Below are positions 43,192 to 52,039 of a stretch of 64,000 nt of DNA, piece by piece; position 1 is the first letter of the stretch, and each line of letters opens with the position of its first letter. Source of the stretch: Lacihabitans soyangensis (lineage in GTDB: Bacteria > Bacteroidota > Bacteroidia > Cytophagales > Spirosomataceae). The notes under the pieces were generated by a model. It made no database searches, had not been told where the DNA came from, and worked only from the letters and a program-made list of their open reading frames with translations. Position numbers and translations under genes: made by a program. The stretch spans positions 124,001-188,000 of the forward strand of contig NZ_RJUF01000002.1 in the NCBI RefSeq assembly GCF_024343775.1, in the 5' to 3' direction.

Positions 43192-43386
43192 TTAACCATT
43201 CAACAAGGCTTTGATGCGGCTTTCGTCCGCAGAGCTAACTAGAGCTGACGATGCAAGAACTCTCTTACGTTTCGTCGATTTTTTAGTCAAAATATGACTG
43301 TGGAAAGCATGCTTACGCTTGATTTTTCCAGTTCCAGTCAATTTGAACCTCTTTTTTGCTCCTGAATTTGTTTTTTGCTTAGGCAT
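43192..43386 (-). CDS. rpmI: 50S ribosomal protein L35
   Basis: Short basic ribosomal protein of 64 residues with the L35 signature ([20 protein letters not shown], then [20 protein letters not shown]). It is the first gene of an rpmI-rplT pair, 86 nt apart. The upstream region toward dnaE (43387-43775) holds an inverted repeat and a structured-RNA candidate instead of the infC gene usually found there. Confidence 0.98.
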   Translation of the reverse strand: MPKQKTNSGAKKRFKLTGTGKIKRKHAFHSHILTKKSTKRKRVLASSALVSSADESRIKALLNG

Positions 43387-43485
43387 TGTACAAAACAGAT
43401 TAAGTGTATTAAAAGTAAATTGGGTCGCAAAATTAGGAAAAAATATCTAGAAATCAAATTTTGATGGGAATATTTGGTGGGTACA

Positions 43486-43518
43486 ACAGTTGACAACTTT
43501 TTAAAAGTTGTTAACTGT
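43486..43518. promoter_or_regulatory. 33-nt near-perfect palindrome between rpmI and dnaE
   Basis: ACAGTTGACAACTTTT (43486-43501), one T, AAAAGTTGTTAACTGT (43503-43518) is an inverted repeat with a single mismatch. Such long, almost loop-free symmetry is typical of DNA-binding sites rather than hairpins. It lies 100-130 nt upstream of rpmI and 257-290 nt upstream of dnaE. A third related half, AGCTGTCAACTG, follows at 43522-43533. Confidence 0.6.
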
Positions 43519-43540
43519 GAAAGCTGTCAACTGGATGGTT

Positions 43541-43637
43541 CCTTCCACTTCCGGCCAGGGATAGAAGTGAAAAGCCCGCAGCTGGCGTAGCCGCGAGGAC
43601 TTGTAACGGATAGCCCGGTGCTTTAGCAGGCCGCCAG
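43541..43637 (+). ncRNA. Flavo-1-like structured RNA candidate
   Basis: The string GATAGAAGTGAAAAGCCCGC (43559-43578), a GC-rich hairpin (CGCAGC...GCCGCG), GAGGACTTGTAACGGATAGC (43595-43614) and CCGGTGCTTTAGCAGGCCGCC (43615-43635) closely resembles, from memory, a Bacteroidota intergenic RNA family with 'gatagaag...aaagccc...ggatagccc' blocks, which I associate with Flavo-1. The local G+C content rises sharply against its surroundings. No ORF covers it. The family name is from recall only; the structure should be tested. Confidence 0.5.
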
Positions 43638-43738
43638 AAAACTTAATGCACATGCAGTGAGTTGCTGATTTTGAGAAGGTTCGGATATAATTCCGAAATT
43701 AATGAGTTTCGGGGTTAAGAAAGAATGGGGTTATTGGC

Positions 43739-43746
43739 TATATTTG
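43739..43746 (+). promoter_or_regulatory. Putative -7 box of dnaE promoter
   Basis: TATATTTG fits TAnnTTTG exactly and lies 30 nt before the dnaE ATG. A -33 TTTG at the ideal spacing is not obvious. Confidence 0.5.
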
Positions 43747-43775
43747 CATGATACTACTTATTACAAAAAGAAAGG

Positions 43776-46700
43776 ATGCAATTCTCCCATTTACACAATC
43801 ACACCCAATATTCGTTGTTGGATGGAGCTTCTAACGTAAAGAAACTCTTTGCCAAGGCTCAAGCAGACAATATGCCGGCTATGGCCATTACTGACCATGG
43901 AAATATGTTCGGTGTGTTTGATTTTGTGGCTGCCGCTGACAAGTTTAATGTGAAACCAATAGTGGGTTGTGAGTTGTATGTAGTGGAGGATCATACCCGT
44001 AAGCAGTTTACGAAAGAACAAAAAGATATTCGATACCACCAGCTTTTGTTGGCCAAAAACCCCGTTGGATACAAAAACCTGACGAAGTTGTGTTCGCTTG
44101 GATATATGGAAGGGCTTTATAGCAAGTACCCGAGGGTAACAAAAGCGATGATTGAAAAATACAAGGAAGGGTTGATAGCGACCACTTGTTGTATTGGAGC
44201 ATCGGTACCAAAGACGATATTGAAGAAAGGCGAGGATGAGGGTGAAAAGGAGTTTCAATGGTGGTTGGAGAGATTTGGAGAGGATTATTATGTGGAAATA
44301 CAACGCCACGAAATACCTGAGCAGAATATAGTGAACGAGATCTTGCTCAAATGGGCAAAGAAATACGATGTGAAGGTAATTGCCTCAAACGACAGTCATT
44401 ATGTGGATCAGTCGGATTGGGTGGCCCACGATATTTTGTTGTGCGTAAATACCAACGAAAAACTAGCGACGCCGTCGGCCAAAGATTTTGCTGACGACGA
44501 AACGATGAGCTCAAAAGATACCCGCTTTGCGTTTTTCAACGACCAATTCTATTTCAAGTCGACTGAAGAAATGAGCCATTTGTTTAGGGACATTCCGGCG
44601 GCCATCGACAACACCAATGAGATTGTTGGGAAAATAGAAAAGCTAAATCTTAAGCAGGACATTTTGCTGCCTAACTTCCCGATTCCGGAGGAATTTAAGA
44701 TACACGCCGACGACAAGCTGAATCAGTGGGAATACCTGCGTCATATAACCTATGAAGGTGCCAGAAAACGTTACGGAGAAATAATTACAACCACACAAGA
44801 ACGACTTGATTTTGAATTGTTTACCATCAAAACCATGGGTTTTGCGGGGTATTTCTTGATTGTAATGGACTTTATAAAAGCTGGACGAGATTTGGGCGTG
44901 ATGATTGGCCCTGGTCGTGGTTCGGCTGCAGGTTCTGTGGTGGCTTACTGCATTGGTATCACCAATATTGACCCCATCAAGTACAATTTACTTTTTGAGC
45001 GTTTCCTGAATCCTGACAGGAAGTCAATGCCCGATATTGATACGGATTTTGACGATGAAGGCCGTCAGAAGGTGATTGATTATGTGGTTGATAAATATGG
45101 AAAAAATCAGGTAGCCCAGATTATTACCTACGGTACTATGGCTACCAAGTCGTCGATAAAAGACGTAGCTAGGGTAATGGATTTGCCACTTGCAGATGCC
45201 AACTACATTGCAAAGTTGATTCCGGACAAACCATCTTATGGCATGGATTTTAAAAAATTGATTCACATGCCTATGGTTGGGCCAAAATCATTGAACGAGC
45301 TCGGCCTTGGGCCTGACGAACAGGAGAATGTCAGGAAAGTAAGAGAAATGTACAATGGCAACGACTTGACATCTAAGGTGTTAAAACAAGCCGAAAAACT
45401 AGAAGGAACTGTAAGAAATACGGGTATACATGCGGCGGGCATCATCATTGCACCGTGGGATTTATCTGACATTGTACCTGTTTGTACTTCAAAAGATTCG
45501 GATTTGTTGATAACGCAGTATGAAGGAAAGGTTATTGAGGATGCGGGAGTAATCAAGATGGACTTTTTGGGATTAAGAAACCTCTCTATCATAAAAGAGG
45601 CTTTGAGGATGATTAAAGAAAACTATGGACATGATATAGAAATAGATGAGATTCCACTAGACGATACCAAAACTTTTGAGCTTTTCCAACGTGGTGAAAC
45701 AACGGCGATTTTTCAGTTTGAATCCGACGGTATGAAAAAATACATGAAGGAACTCAAACCCGATAGATTTGACGATTTAATAGCAATGAACGCCCTTTAT
45801 CGCCCAGGTCCGATAGCCTACATACCCAACTTTATTGCCAGAAAACATGGCACGGAGGAAATAAAGTATGACTTGCCAGAAGTGGAGGAATATTTGGGAG
45901 AAACCTATGGAATAACCGTTTACCAAGAGCAGGTGATGCTACTTTCGCAGAAATTGGGCAATTTCACTAAAGGTGATGCAGACGTTTTGCGTAAAGCCAT
46001 GGGTAAAAAGCAAATAGAGGTCTTGAATAAAATGAAGGTGAAGTTTATGGAAGGTGGTGCTTCCAACGGCCATGACACCAAGATTTTGGAGAAAATCTGG
46101 ACCGACTGGGAGGCTTTTGCACAATACGCCTTTAATAAGTCGCACTCCACCTGTTATGCTTTTGTGGCTTATCAAACAGCTTATCTGAAAGCACATTACA
46201 CCTCAGAATACATGGCCGGGGTATTGACCTCACAACTCGGTAACATCGACAAGATTACGTTCTTCATGGAAGAATGTAAACTCCTGGGGCTTAGTGTATT
46301 GGGACCAGACATTAATGAATCAAACAAGCGTTTTAGTGTAAACAAGAAGAAAGAAATACGATTTGGACTTGGAGGAATAAAAGGAACAGGCGATGCCGCA
46401 GTAGATGCCATAATTGAGGAAAGAGAAAAAAATGGCCCTTTTGCAGATATTTTTGACTTTATAACTCGGGTAAACCTTCGAACGGTAAACAAAAAAACAC
46501 TTGAATCACTAACTTACGCTGGTGCTTTTGATTGTTTTGACGACATTCACAGAGCGGTGTATTTCCATGAAAGCGAAGGCAGCACTTTTATAGAAAAACT
46601 AATACGATATGCCAATAAAGTAGCTGAAGATAAGGCTTCGGCTCAGAATTCGCTATTTGGTGGTTTTGAAACCAATGGTGGTTTTGACATTCAGAAACCT

Positions 46701-47366
46701 AAGTCGGAAAACATAGAACAATGGGGTGATATAGAAAAACTCAAATACGAAAAAGATGTGGTTGGCTTTTATATTTCAGGCCATCCCCTTGATCAATTTT
46801 CTATAGAAATGTCATTGTGTAAACCTTTGGATCAGCTGTTTGAACCTGACAACGTGAACCGGGAATTTGTCATTGGCGGGGTAATTTCTTCAGTACAACA
46901 GAAACAGTCGAAAAACGGAAATCCGTTTGGAATTTTTAAGATTGAGGATTATACCTCTTCACTCGAAATTATGCTTTTTGGGAAAGATTATGTAGAGTTT
47001 TCAAATTATCTTGGTCTTGGTTTTTTTGTGAGCATAAGAGGAAAAATCCAAACCAAATGGAACCGTGAGGGCGAACTAGAATTTAAACCGCTTCAAATCG
47101 ACTTGCTCAACGACATGAAGGCGAAGCGATTCAAAGAAGTAAATGTTAAATTAAATTTGGCCGAGATCAACGACATTACCATCAATGGCTTACTCGATAT
47201 AATCACTTCAAATCCTGGCAAATTCAACTTTAAAATGAACGTGTATGACATGGAGGAAAGATATGACGTGGCCATGTTTTCAAGAACGATGAAGATAGAC
47301 CTCAACAAAGACGTTCAAAGAAGTCTTTTGGAGATAGTGGGAGAAGAAAACGTGAGTTTTGGTTAA
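43776..47366 (+). CDS. dnaE: DNA polymerase III subunit alpha
   Basis: Catalytic subunit of the replicative polymerase, 1196 residues. The N-terminal PHP domain starts MQFSHLHNHTQYSLLDGASN. The polymerase active site is PDIDTDFDDEGRQK with Asp420 and Asp422 (E. coli Asp401/Asp403); the third acidic residue is expected further on. GIHAAGIIIA and the thumb/finger regions FQFESDGMKKYMKELKP and QEQVMLLSQKLGNFTKGDAD are well conserved. The C-terminal half includes the beta-binding and OB-fold region (GVISSVQQKQSKNGNPFGIF). It is DnaE1-type by length. It converges with the lpxL-like gene, overlapping by 4 nt. Confidence 0.98.
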   Translation: MQFSHLHNHTQYSLLDGASNVKKLFAKAQADNMPAMAITDHGNMFGVFDFVAAADKFNVKPIVGCELYVVEDHTRKQFTKEQKDIRYHQLLLAKNPVGYKNLTKLCSLGYMEGLYSKYPRVTKAMIEKYKEGLIATTCCIGASVPKTILKKGEDEGEKEFQWWLERFGEDYYVEIQRHEIPEQNIVNEILLKWAKKYDVKVIASNDSHYVDQSDWVAHDILLCVNTNEKLATPSAKDFADDETMSSKDTRFAFFNDQFYFKSTEEMSHLFRDIPAAIDNTNEIVGKIEKLNLKQDILLPNFPIPEEFKIHADDKLNQWEYLRHITYEGARKRYGEIITTTQERLDFELFTIKTMGFAGYFLIVMDFIKAGRDLGVMIGPGRGSAAGSVVAYCIGITNIDPIKYNLLFERFLNPDRKSMPDIDTDFDDEGRQKVIDYVVDKYGKNQVAQIITYGTMATKSSIKDVARVMDLPLADANYIAKLIPDKPSYGMDFKKLIHMPMVGPKSLNELGLGPDEQENVRKVREMYNGNDLTSKVLKQAEKLEGTVRNTGIHAAGIIIAPWDLSDIVPVCTSKDSDLLITQYEGKVIEDAGVIKMDFLGLRNLSIIKEALRMIKENYGHDIEIDEIPLDDTKTFELFQRGETTAIFQFESDGMKKYMKELKPDRFDDLIAMNALYRPGPIAYIPNFIARKHGTEEIKYDLPEVEEYLGETYGITVYQEQVMLLSQKLGNFTKGDADVLRKAMGKKQIEVLNKMKVKFMEGGASNGHDTKILEKIWTDWEAFAQYAFNKSHSTCYAFVAYQTAYLKAHYTSEYMAGVLTSQLGNIDKITFFMEECKLLGLSVLGPDINESNKRFSVNKKKEIRFGLGGIKGTGDAAVDAIIEEREKNGPFADIFDFITRVNLRTVNKKTLESLTYAGAFDCFDDIHRAVYFHESEGSTFIEKLIRYANKVAEDKASAQNSLFGGFETNGGFDIQKPKSENIEQWGDIEKLKYEKDVVGFYISGHPLDQFSIEMSLCKPLDQLFEPDNVNREFVIGGVISSVQQKQSKNGNPFGIFKIEDYTSSLEIMLFGKDYVEFSNYLGLGFFVSIRGKIQTKWNREGELEFKPLQIDLLNDMKAKRFKEVNVKLNLAEINDITINGLLDIITSNPGKFNFKMNVYDMEERYDVAMFSRTMKIDLNKDVQRSLLEIVGEENVSFG

Positions 47367-48271
47367 GATTTTCTGGAAAAATTAAAACCATATTCTACAC
47401 CTGCTGGCATTTTGTGTTTCCAGCGTTTATGCGTCCAGAGCCAATATTTCGGGGCTGCTATTATGTCTTTTTCAAGTAGTTCGGCGTGTTTTGTCATTAT
47501 AAAACCTTCCGACTCCGACTTGGATTTGTCAGAAATCAACTCAAAAGTCATAGTGTAATGTCCTTTTTGCGGAACTGTGACATGAGCAAATACAACGGGA
47601 TAGTCAAATTGCTGGGCAATTTTCTCGGTTCCTGTAAAGAAAGTTGTATCCTGATTTAAGAATTTGGTCCAGAAAGATTTGGTGGGTGGAGCAGATTGGT
47701 CATTGGCCAGTGTAACCGCAAAGGCTTTACGGTAGTCCTTTTTTATGCTTGAGAATGTGTCAAATGTAGGAAAGAAAACCGTCCCGAATGCCGTTCTCGA
47801 TTTATAAAAAAGATTATTGAAATAGTCATTACTCATTTTGTGATACGGAACCAAAACCTTGTGCTTCAGGTAGAAAGGCATGGCCTTGGCAATGAGTTCA
47901 TAGTTACCGATGTGGCCAAGTGTTATAACCACGTTCTTATTTGCTTCAAAAAACGGAATTAGTATTTCGGTATTCTCCAATTTTATTTTTTCTAATAAAG
48001 ATTCCTCCGAAATAGTGAAACTCTTGATGGTTTCTACAAACATATCGGCCAGGTATTTATAAAAATCTGAGGCAATAGATTCTCTTTCTTCTTTACTTTT
48101 CTCTGGAAATGAGTTCTTAAGATTCTGTTCTACCACTTTTTTTCTGTAACCCACTAATTTATAGAGTACTGGATAGATAAAACCTCTAGAAATTATATAG
48201 AGAAACTTTATTGGCAGGATAGAGAAAAAATACAAAAACGGTAATAATATGTAAAAAGCAATGGCTTGCAT
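47363..48271 (-). CDS. Lysophospholipid acyltransferase family protein (LpxL/HtrB-like)
   Basis: Inner-membrane acyltransferase that adds a late acyl chain to lipid A. The N-terminal hydrophobic anchor (IAFYILLPFLYFFSILPIKF) precedes the catalytic motif HIGNYEL in VVITLGHIGNYELIAKAMPF, the HxGNxE form of the Hx4D/E motif of the family. Length 302 residues fits HtrB/MsbB. It overlaps dnaE at the 3' end by 4 nt and is followed on its upstream side by the MobA-like gene, 3 nt away, so both are probably co-transcribed. Confidence 0.9.
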   Translation of the reverse strand: MQAIAFYILLPFLYFFSILPIKFLYIISRGFIYPVLYKLVGYRKKVVEQNLKNSFPEKSKEERESIASDFYKYLADMFVETIKSFTISEESLLEKIKLENTEILIPFFEANKNVVITLGHIGNYELIAKAMPFYLKHKVLVPYHKMSNDYFNNLFYKSRTAFGTVFFPTFDTFSSIKKDYRKAFAVTLANDQSAPPTKSFWTKFLNQDTTFFTGTEKIAQQFDYPVVFAHVTVPQKGHYTMTFELISDKSKSESEGFIMTKHAELLEKDIIAAPKYWLWTHKRWKHKMPAGVEYGFNFSRKS

Positions 48272-48274
48272 GAA

Positions 48275-48871
48275 TCAGTTTTTTGATTGTAAAAAGTTAT
48301 AATAATCCTCTTTGGTGTCTAAATCCACCGCACCTAAATCAAAATCTACCGTCACGATTTCATCAGGATATTTATTAAAAAATTGCTTTGCACCTTGTTC
48401 GGGTTTCATGTCCAGAATATCCTCAAAACGTTCTTTTTTGTACAAAACTGGCACCCCCAAGGTTCCGCTATATTTTGAGGCTATTATCGTTTTATCAGGA
48501 AATTCACGTGCGGTTTCGATAAGTTTATTAATCATTGCGGCATTTACAAAAGGCATGTCTGAGGTCATAAATATCAAACCATCAAATCCTTTTGTGATCA
48601 AATAAGCACCCACCAGGCCCATTTTGATGGAGCTACCCATGCCTTTCTGCCAATCTGGATTGTCTATAATGCCTATTGGGATATTTTCTAAGAGTGGGAC
48701 AATCTTGGTTTTATTGGCTCCAACCACCACTGTTACCGGATGAGCCTCAGTATCAAGCACTTCGTCCACTAAATATTTGAGCATTGGAACACCAAAAATC
48801 GGGAGGATTTGCTTGGGTACACCCATACGTTTTGATTCTCCAGCTGCTAAAATTACCACTCCAATGTTCAT
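48275..48871 (-). CDS. MobA-like nucleotidyltransferase
   Basis: A 198-residue NTP transferase. The N-terminal motif VVILAAGESKRMGVPKQILP is the GxG...K nucleotide-binding signature of the MobA/MocA-type family, and FMTSDMPFVNAAMINKLIET holds the conserved Asp that binds the metal. The C-terminal GTLGVPVLYKKERFEDILDM fits MocA-type molybdopterin cytidylyltransferases better than IspD or MobA. No molybdenum cofactor genes are adjacent, so the substrate is open. The gene stop is 3 nt before the LpxL-like start on the minus strand. Confidence 0.85.
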   Translation of the reverse strand: MNIGVVILAAGESKRMGVPKQILPIFGVPMLKYLVDEVLDTEAHPVTVVVGANKTKIVPLLENIPIGIIDNPDWQKGMGSSIKMGLVGAYLITKGFDGLIFMTSDMPFVNAAMINKLIETAREFPDKTIIASKYSGTLGVPVLYKKERFEDILDMKPEQGAKQFFNKYPDEIVTVDFDLGAVDLDTKEDYYNFLQSKN

Positions 48872-48970
48872 TAATCCGATTTTTTGTGCAAATTTGCAAT
48901 AATTTTACGTGCAAATGAAAGTTTTGGCATGATGTTTTCGTTTCCAAAGCTGAATATAAATTTTATCCCA

Positions 48971-49981
48971 ATGAAAATAAGAAATGCTTTCTTAATCCTT
49001 AAGACTGTTCTACTGAGTATTGTGTTGATAAGCTGCGGTGGCGGTGATGTAAACCCCAAAGGCTCAACTTTTGACATTTATATCGACTTCTGGAATACCT
49101 CAGGCAAAAGCCCTGAAATCAGATTTGATGAGCTTAAAACCTCACGAGAAATCAAAATTGACTTCACTAAAACCTTTGGCGGTCAAGTAGATGGACCAGC
49201 AGGAACCAAAGTAATTATTGATAATTTCAGAATAATTGATGAATTCTCCAATAATTACAACATAGAGGCCATAAACGCTTACGAGTTTAAGAAAGAAACC
49301 AACGATTGGAAAAAAGACGTGGAATTCACGATGTCTTTCAGCCAATCAGAAGATATAAGCGTGGTGTTAGTTTTAGACCGAAGCGAGTCTTTAGGAACTG
49401 ATTTTGAGACCGTTAAAACTTATGCCATAGATTTTATTGAGAAAATATTTACTGAAAGAAAAGTGGTAAAGATGGGTATTGTAGATTTCTCAGATACCGT
49501 CAATGAGTTTCCATTATCTACTGACAAAGAAGCACTGAAAAACTATGTAAAAGGCCTAAAACAAGGCAAGTTTACTGCTCTTTACAACGCCATGGATGCG
49601 GGTATAGACATGCTTCAGGCTTCAAAATCTCAGTCTAGGGTGCTATTTACCTTTACAGATGGTTCTGACAACATGGCACCTCCAGCGGTTAATGCAGACT
49701 ATCTTTTGGGTAAAATAAAGTCAGATAAAAATTCTTACAAAATAACTAGTTTTTGCATCGGTTTGAATGGAAAAGGTGGGGTTGACAAGGCAGTATTGAC
49801 GAAGTTAGCAAGTGGCGGTTCGGCCAATTTCCCGGAAACAGTGAAAGAATTAAAAGATGTATTTACTAAATTCGGGAGGGTTATTTCGAATGTTTATAAT
49901 TTAGAATACATTAGAAATCAGCAAATTATAAACAGGTCAGATCCAAGAAAATTAAAATTCGAGATTATCACCTCGAAATAA
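48971..49981 (+). CDS. VWA domain lipoprotein
   Basis: Surface or periplasmic lipoprotein: starting at ATG 48971, MKIRNAFLILKTVLLSIVLI then SCGGG gives a clean lipobox (LISC). The frame stays open to TTG 48884, but that extension hides the signal. The von Willebrand A domain begins VVLVLDRSESLGTDFETVKT with the MIDAS DxSxS, continues with VDFSDTVNEF and a later TFTDGSDNM (metal-ligand DGSD), and ends near residue 300. About 90 residues precede it (DVNPKGSTFDIYIDFWNTSG), perhaps an Ig-like unit. Likely adhesion or protein-binding role. A terminator follows at 50001. Confidence 0.88.
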   Translation: MKIRNAFLILKTVLLSIVLISCGGGDVNPKGSTFDIYIDFWNTSGKSPEIRFDELKTSREIKIDFTKTFGGQVDGPAGTKVIIDNFRIIDEFSNNYNIEAINAYEFKKETNDWKKDVEFTMSFSQSEDISVVLVLDRSESLGTDFETVKTYAIDFIEKIFTERKVVKMGIVDFSDTVNEFPLSTDKEALKNYVKGLKQGKFTALYNAMDAGIDMLQASKSQSRVLFTFTDGSDNMAPPAVNADYLLGKIKSDKNSYKITSFCIGLNGKGGVDKAVLTKLASGGSANFPETVKELKDVFTKFGRVISNVYNLEYIRNQQIINRSDPRKLKFEIITSK

Positions 49982-50000
49982 AAAATAGAAATTAGTTCAT

Positions 50001-50031
50001 AAAAAAAGCCTTGAATATCAAGGCTTTTTTT
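50001..50031. terminator. Bidirectional terminator after the VWA gene
   Basis: AAAAAAAGCCTTGA (50001-50014), loop ATAT, CAAGGCTTTTTTT: a 13-bp A/T-flanked stem 20 nt after the VWA stop and 24 nt after the stop of tcdA on the other strand. It serves both convergent genes. Confidence 0.8.
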
Positions 50032-50054
50032 GTGCAGTAATATTTTCCAAAATA

Positions 50055-50837
50055 TCATTTCTTCTTTTTGATACTGCTCGATTTCATCATTTTAGGCCTT
50101 TTTTGAGTTTCGATTTCTATACCCAACAAGTCTCTAATTACTACCGACGCCGCCACGCCACCAAAAGCCGCTGGCAAGTAAGAAATGGTACCATATGCAG
50201 ACTGCTTGAAGTTTGAACCATCTGTCATAACCAAGGAGTCTTTGTCCATTTCTTCCAAAGAATAAACAGCTCTCACACCTTTTGAAACTTCCATTTTCTT
50301 CAGTCTTTTTCTGACATAAAATGCAAGTTTACAGGTATGTGTTTCATATAAATCTGCCACTCTAATCTGCGTCGGGTCGGTTTTACCGCCTGCACCCATT
50401 GAACTTACTACTTTTTTACCGCTTTTATAAGCAGAAGCAATAAGTGTTAATTTCGGGGTAATGCTGTCAATGCAGTCCATCACGTAGTCATATTGGTTTT
50501 TCATGAGTTCTTCACATCGTTCAGGACTCAAAAACTCATTAATGACCTTTAGCCTCAAGTCTGGATTGATAGCCAAAAGTCTGTCTTTCATCCAGCCTGC
50601 TTTACTGACTCCATGGGTTGTGAAAAGAGCTGGAAGTTGACGATTTCTGTTTGTTGGGTCTACAACGTCACCGTCTACAATGGTCATCTCCCCCACTCCT
50701 GCTCGACATATAAATTCCGCAGCAAACGAACCTACGCCACCTAAACCAACCACCAGGACATGCGAATTCTGAAGTTTTTGTATATTTTCTTTTCCAACCA
50801 ATAGCTCACTTCTCGAGAGCCAACCTAAATCACTCAT
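50055..50837 (-). CDS. tcdA: tRNA threonylcarbamoyladenosine dehydratase
   Basis: E1-like ThiF-fold enzyme that adenylates t6A37 of tRNA to give cyclic ct6A. The Rossmann nucleotide motif VVGLGGVGSFAAEFICRAGV is at about residues 30-48 with VDGDVVDPTNRNRQLPALFT downstream (catalytic-loop region). The C-terminal tail is Lys-rich (KMMKSSSIKKKK). Length 260 fits TcdA/CsdL rather than longer E1 enzymes. Start overlaps the stop of the TatD-like gene by 4 nt, so the pair is translationally coupled. Confidence 0.93.
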   Translation of the reverse strand: MSDLGWLSRSELLVGKENIQKLQNSHVLVVGLGGVGSFAAEFICRAGVGEMTIVDGDVVDPTNRNRQLPALFTTHGVSKAGWMKDRLLAINPDLRLKVINEFLSPERCEELMKNQYDYVMDCIDSITPKLTLIASAYKSGKKVVSSMGAGGKTDPTQIRVADLYETHTCKLAFYVRKRLKKMEVSKGVRAVYSLEEMDKDSLVMTDGSNFKQSAYGTISYLPAAFGGVAASVVIRDLLGIEIETQKRPKMMKSSSIKKKK

Positions 50838-51505
50838 AAATACAATTCTAAATAATTTTGATAAATTCTATCTTTTAGTACTTCTATATCTATTTTTAAA
50901 ATATCAGCTGCGGTTTTGTACACTTGACTCACAATTAATACTTTATCGTCATCAGTCTCAAAAAAGACTTGCTCTAAAGGAATACTCTTGAGTGCTTCTT
51001 TTACCAAATCAGATTCCAACAAATCCCTTCCAAATGAAAGAAAAAAACCTTTTTGCGTTAATTCTTTTGCTAAATCAACTTTGCGATTGAAACCATGGAT
51101 AATCATAGGCACCTTTGGCCTAACCACTTTCTTAATGGCAATGAGTTCATTAAAACTCTTTACACAATGGACTATTGCTGGCTTTTTTACCGCCTCCGCA
51201 ACTCGTATTTGCTTCAAAAACACTTCTTCTTGAAGTTTCAAATCTGGCCCTTTAAGTTTGTCCAAGCCAATTTCTCCAATTGCCTTTACTCTCGAATCTG
51301 CAGCCAAAAATTCTAAAATCTCAATTTGCTCAAAAAACAATTCCTCAGATACACTCCAGGGATGAATTCCTACCGAAACTGATTCATTTTCTCCAAAAAA
51401 ATGCTTTAAATCTTCCCCCAATGTATTCACCGTGATGTCCAAATTAAAAACTTTTTTTATATTGGCATCGGAAGACAACGAATGGGTATGAATATCTAGA
51501 AACAT
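50834..51505 (-). CDS. TatD family hydrolase
   Basis: Metal-dependent nuclease-like hydrolase of 223 residues. The N-terminal MFLDIHTHSLSS carries the HxH metal pair, and KAIGEIGLDKLKGPDLKLQE has the Glu expected next in TatD (E. coli EIGLD). KPAIVHCVKSFNE has the next His. The C-terminal ETDDDKV is the Asp motif. All metal ligands appear present, although it is about 40 residues shorter than classical TatD. Overlaps tcdA by 4 nt. Confidence 0.88.
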   Translation of the reverse strand: MFLDIHTHSLSSDANIKKVFNLDITVNTLGEDLKHFFGENESVSVGIHPWSVSEELFFEQIEILEFLAADSRVKAIGEIGLDKLKGPDLKLQEEVFLKQIRVAEAVKKPAIVHCVKSFNELIAIKKVVRPKVPMIIHGFNRKVDLAKELTQKGFFLSFGRDLLESDLVKEALKSIPLEQVFFETDDDKVLIVSQVYKTAADILKIDIEVLKDRIYQNYLELYL

Positions 51506-51532
51506 ATAATTTTTTTCACAAAAATAACAATA

Positions 51533-51988
51533 ATGGGTAATCTTCGGATAGAATGTAAGGCTTTTACTGAATTAAGTGTGGATGAACTCTACGAAATATT
51601 GGCTTTACGGTCAGAAGTTTTTGTCGTTGAACAAAATTGTATTTTCTTAGACCTTGATCACAAAGACCAAAAGGCGATACACTTTATGGGATACGACCAA
51701 AACAATCAGCTGATGGCTTACACCCGACTATTCGACTATGCTGCTTATTATGAAGGTTTTTTGAGCATTGGCAGAGTTGTAGCATCCCCAAGAGGTCGAG
51801 GTGAAGGCTATGGAAGACAAATATTTGGTAAATCTGTGGTGAAAGTCCAAGAACTATTTGGACAAAAACCTATAAAAATAGGTGCTCAAGCCTATTTAGA
51901 GAGCTTTTACGCCTCGTTTGGCTTCGAAAGCATCAATGAAGACTATATAGAAGATGGAATTCCTCATAAGATTATGGTGAGGGCGTAG
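51533..51988 (+). CDS. GNAT family N-acetyltransferase, ElaA-like
   Basis: A 151-residue acetyltransferase. The beginning (CKAFTELSVDELYEILALRS) and EVFVVEQNCIFLDLDHKDQK match ElaA, whose members start with a typical ALR.xVFVVEQ motif. The acetyl-CoA loop is VVASPRGRGEGYGRQIFGKS (about residues 83-102), equivalent to the QxxGxG/A signature. Substrate unknown. It starts 28 nt after the TatD start on the opposite strand, so the two share a divergent promoter region. Confidence 0.9.
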   Translation: MGNLRIECKAFTELSVDELYEILALRSEVFVVEQNCIFLDLDHKDQKAIHFMGYDQNNQLMAYTRLFDYAAYYEGFLSIGRVVASPRGRGEGYGRQIFGKSVVKVQELFGQKPIKIGAQAYLESFYASFGFESINEDYIEDGIPHKIMVRA

Positions 51989-52039
51989 GTATTTGGAGTT
52001 ATTCACTAAATTTTATATTTTTGGTAAAAAAAGAGTACT

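Noticed and set aside
43791-44309. Minus-strand frame opposite the dnaE PHP region
   Set aside because: dnaE is certain on the plus strand; the opposite frame is a composition shadow with no domain.
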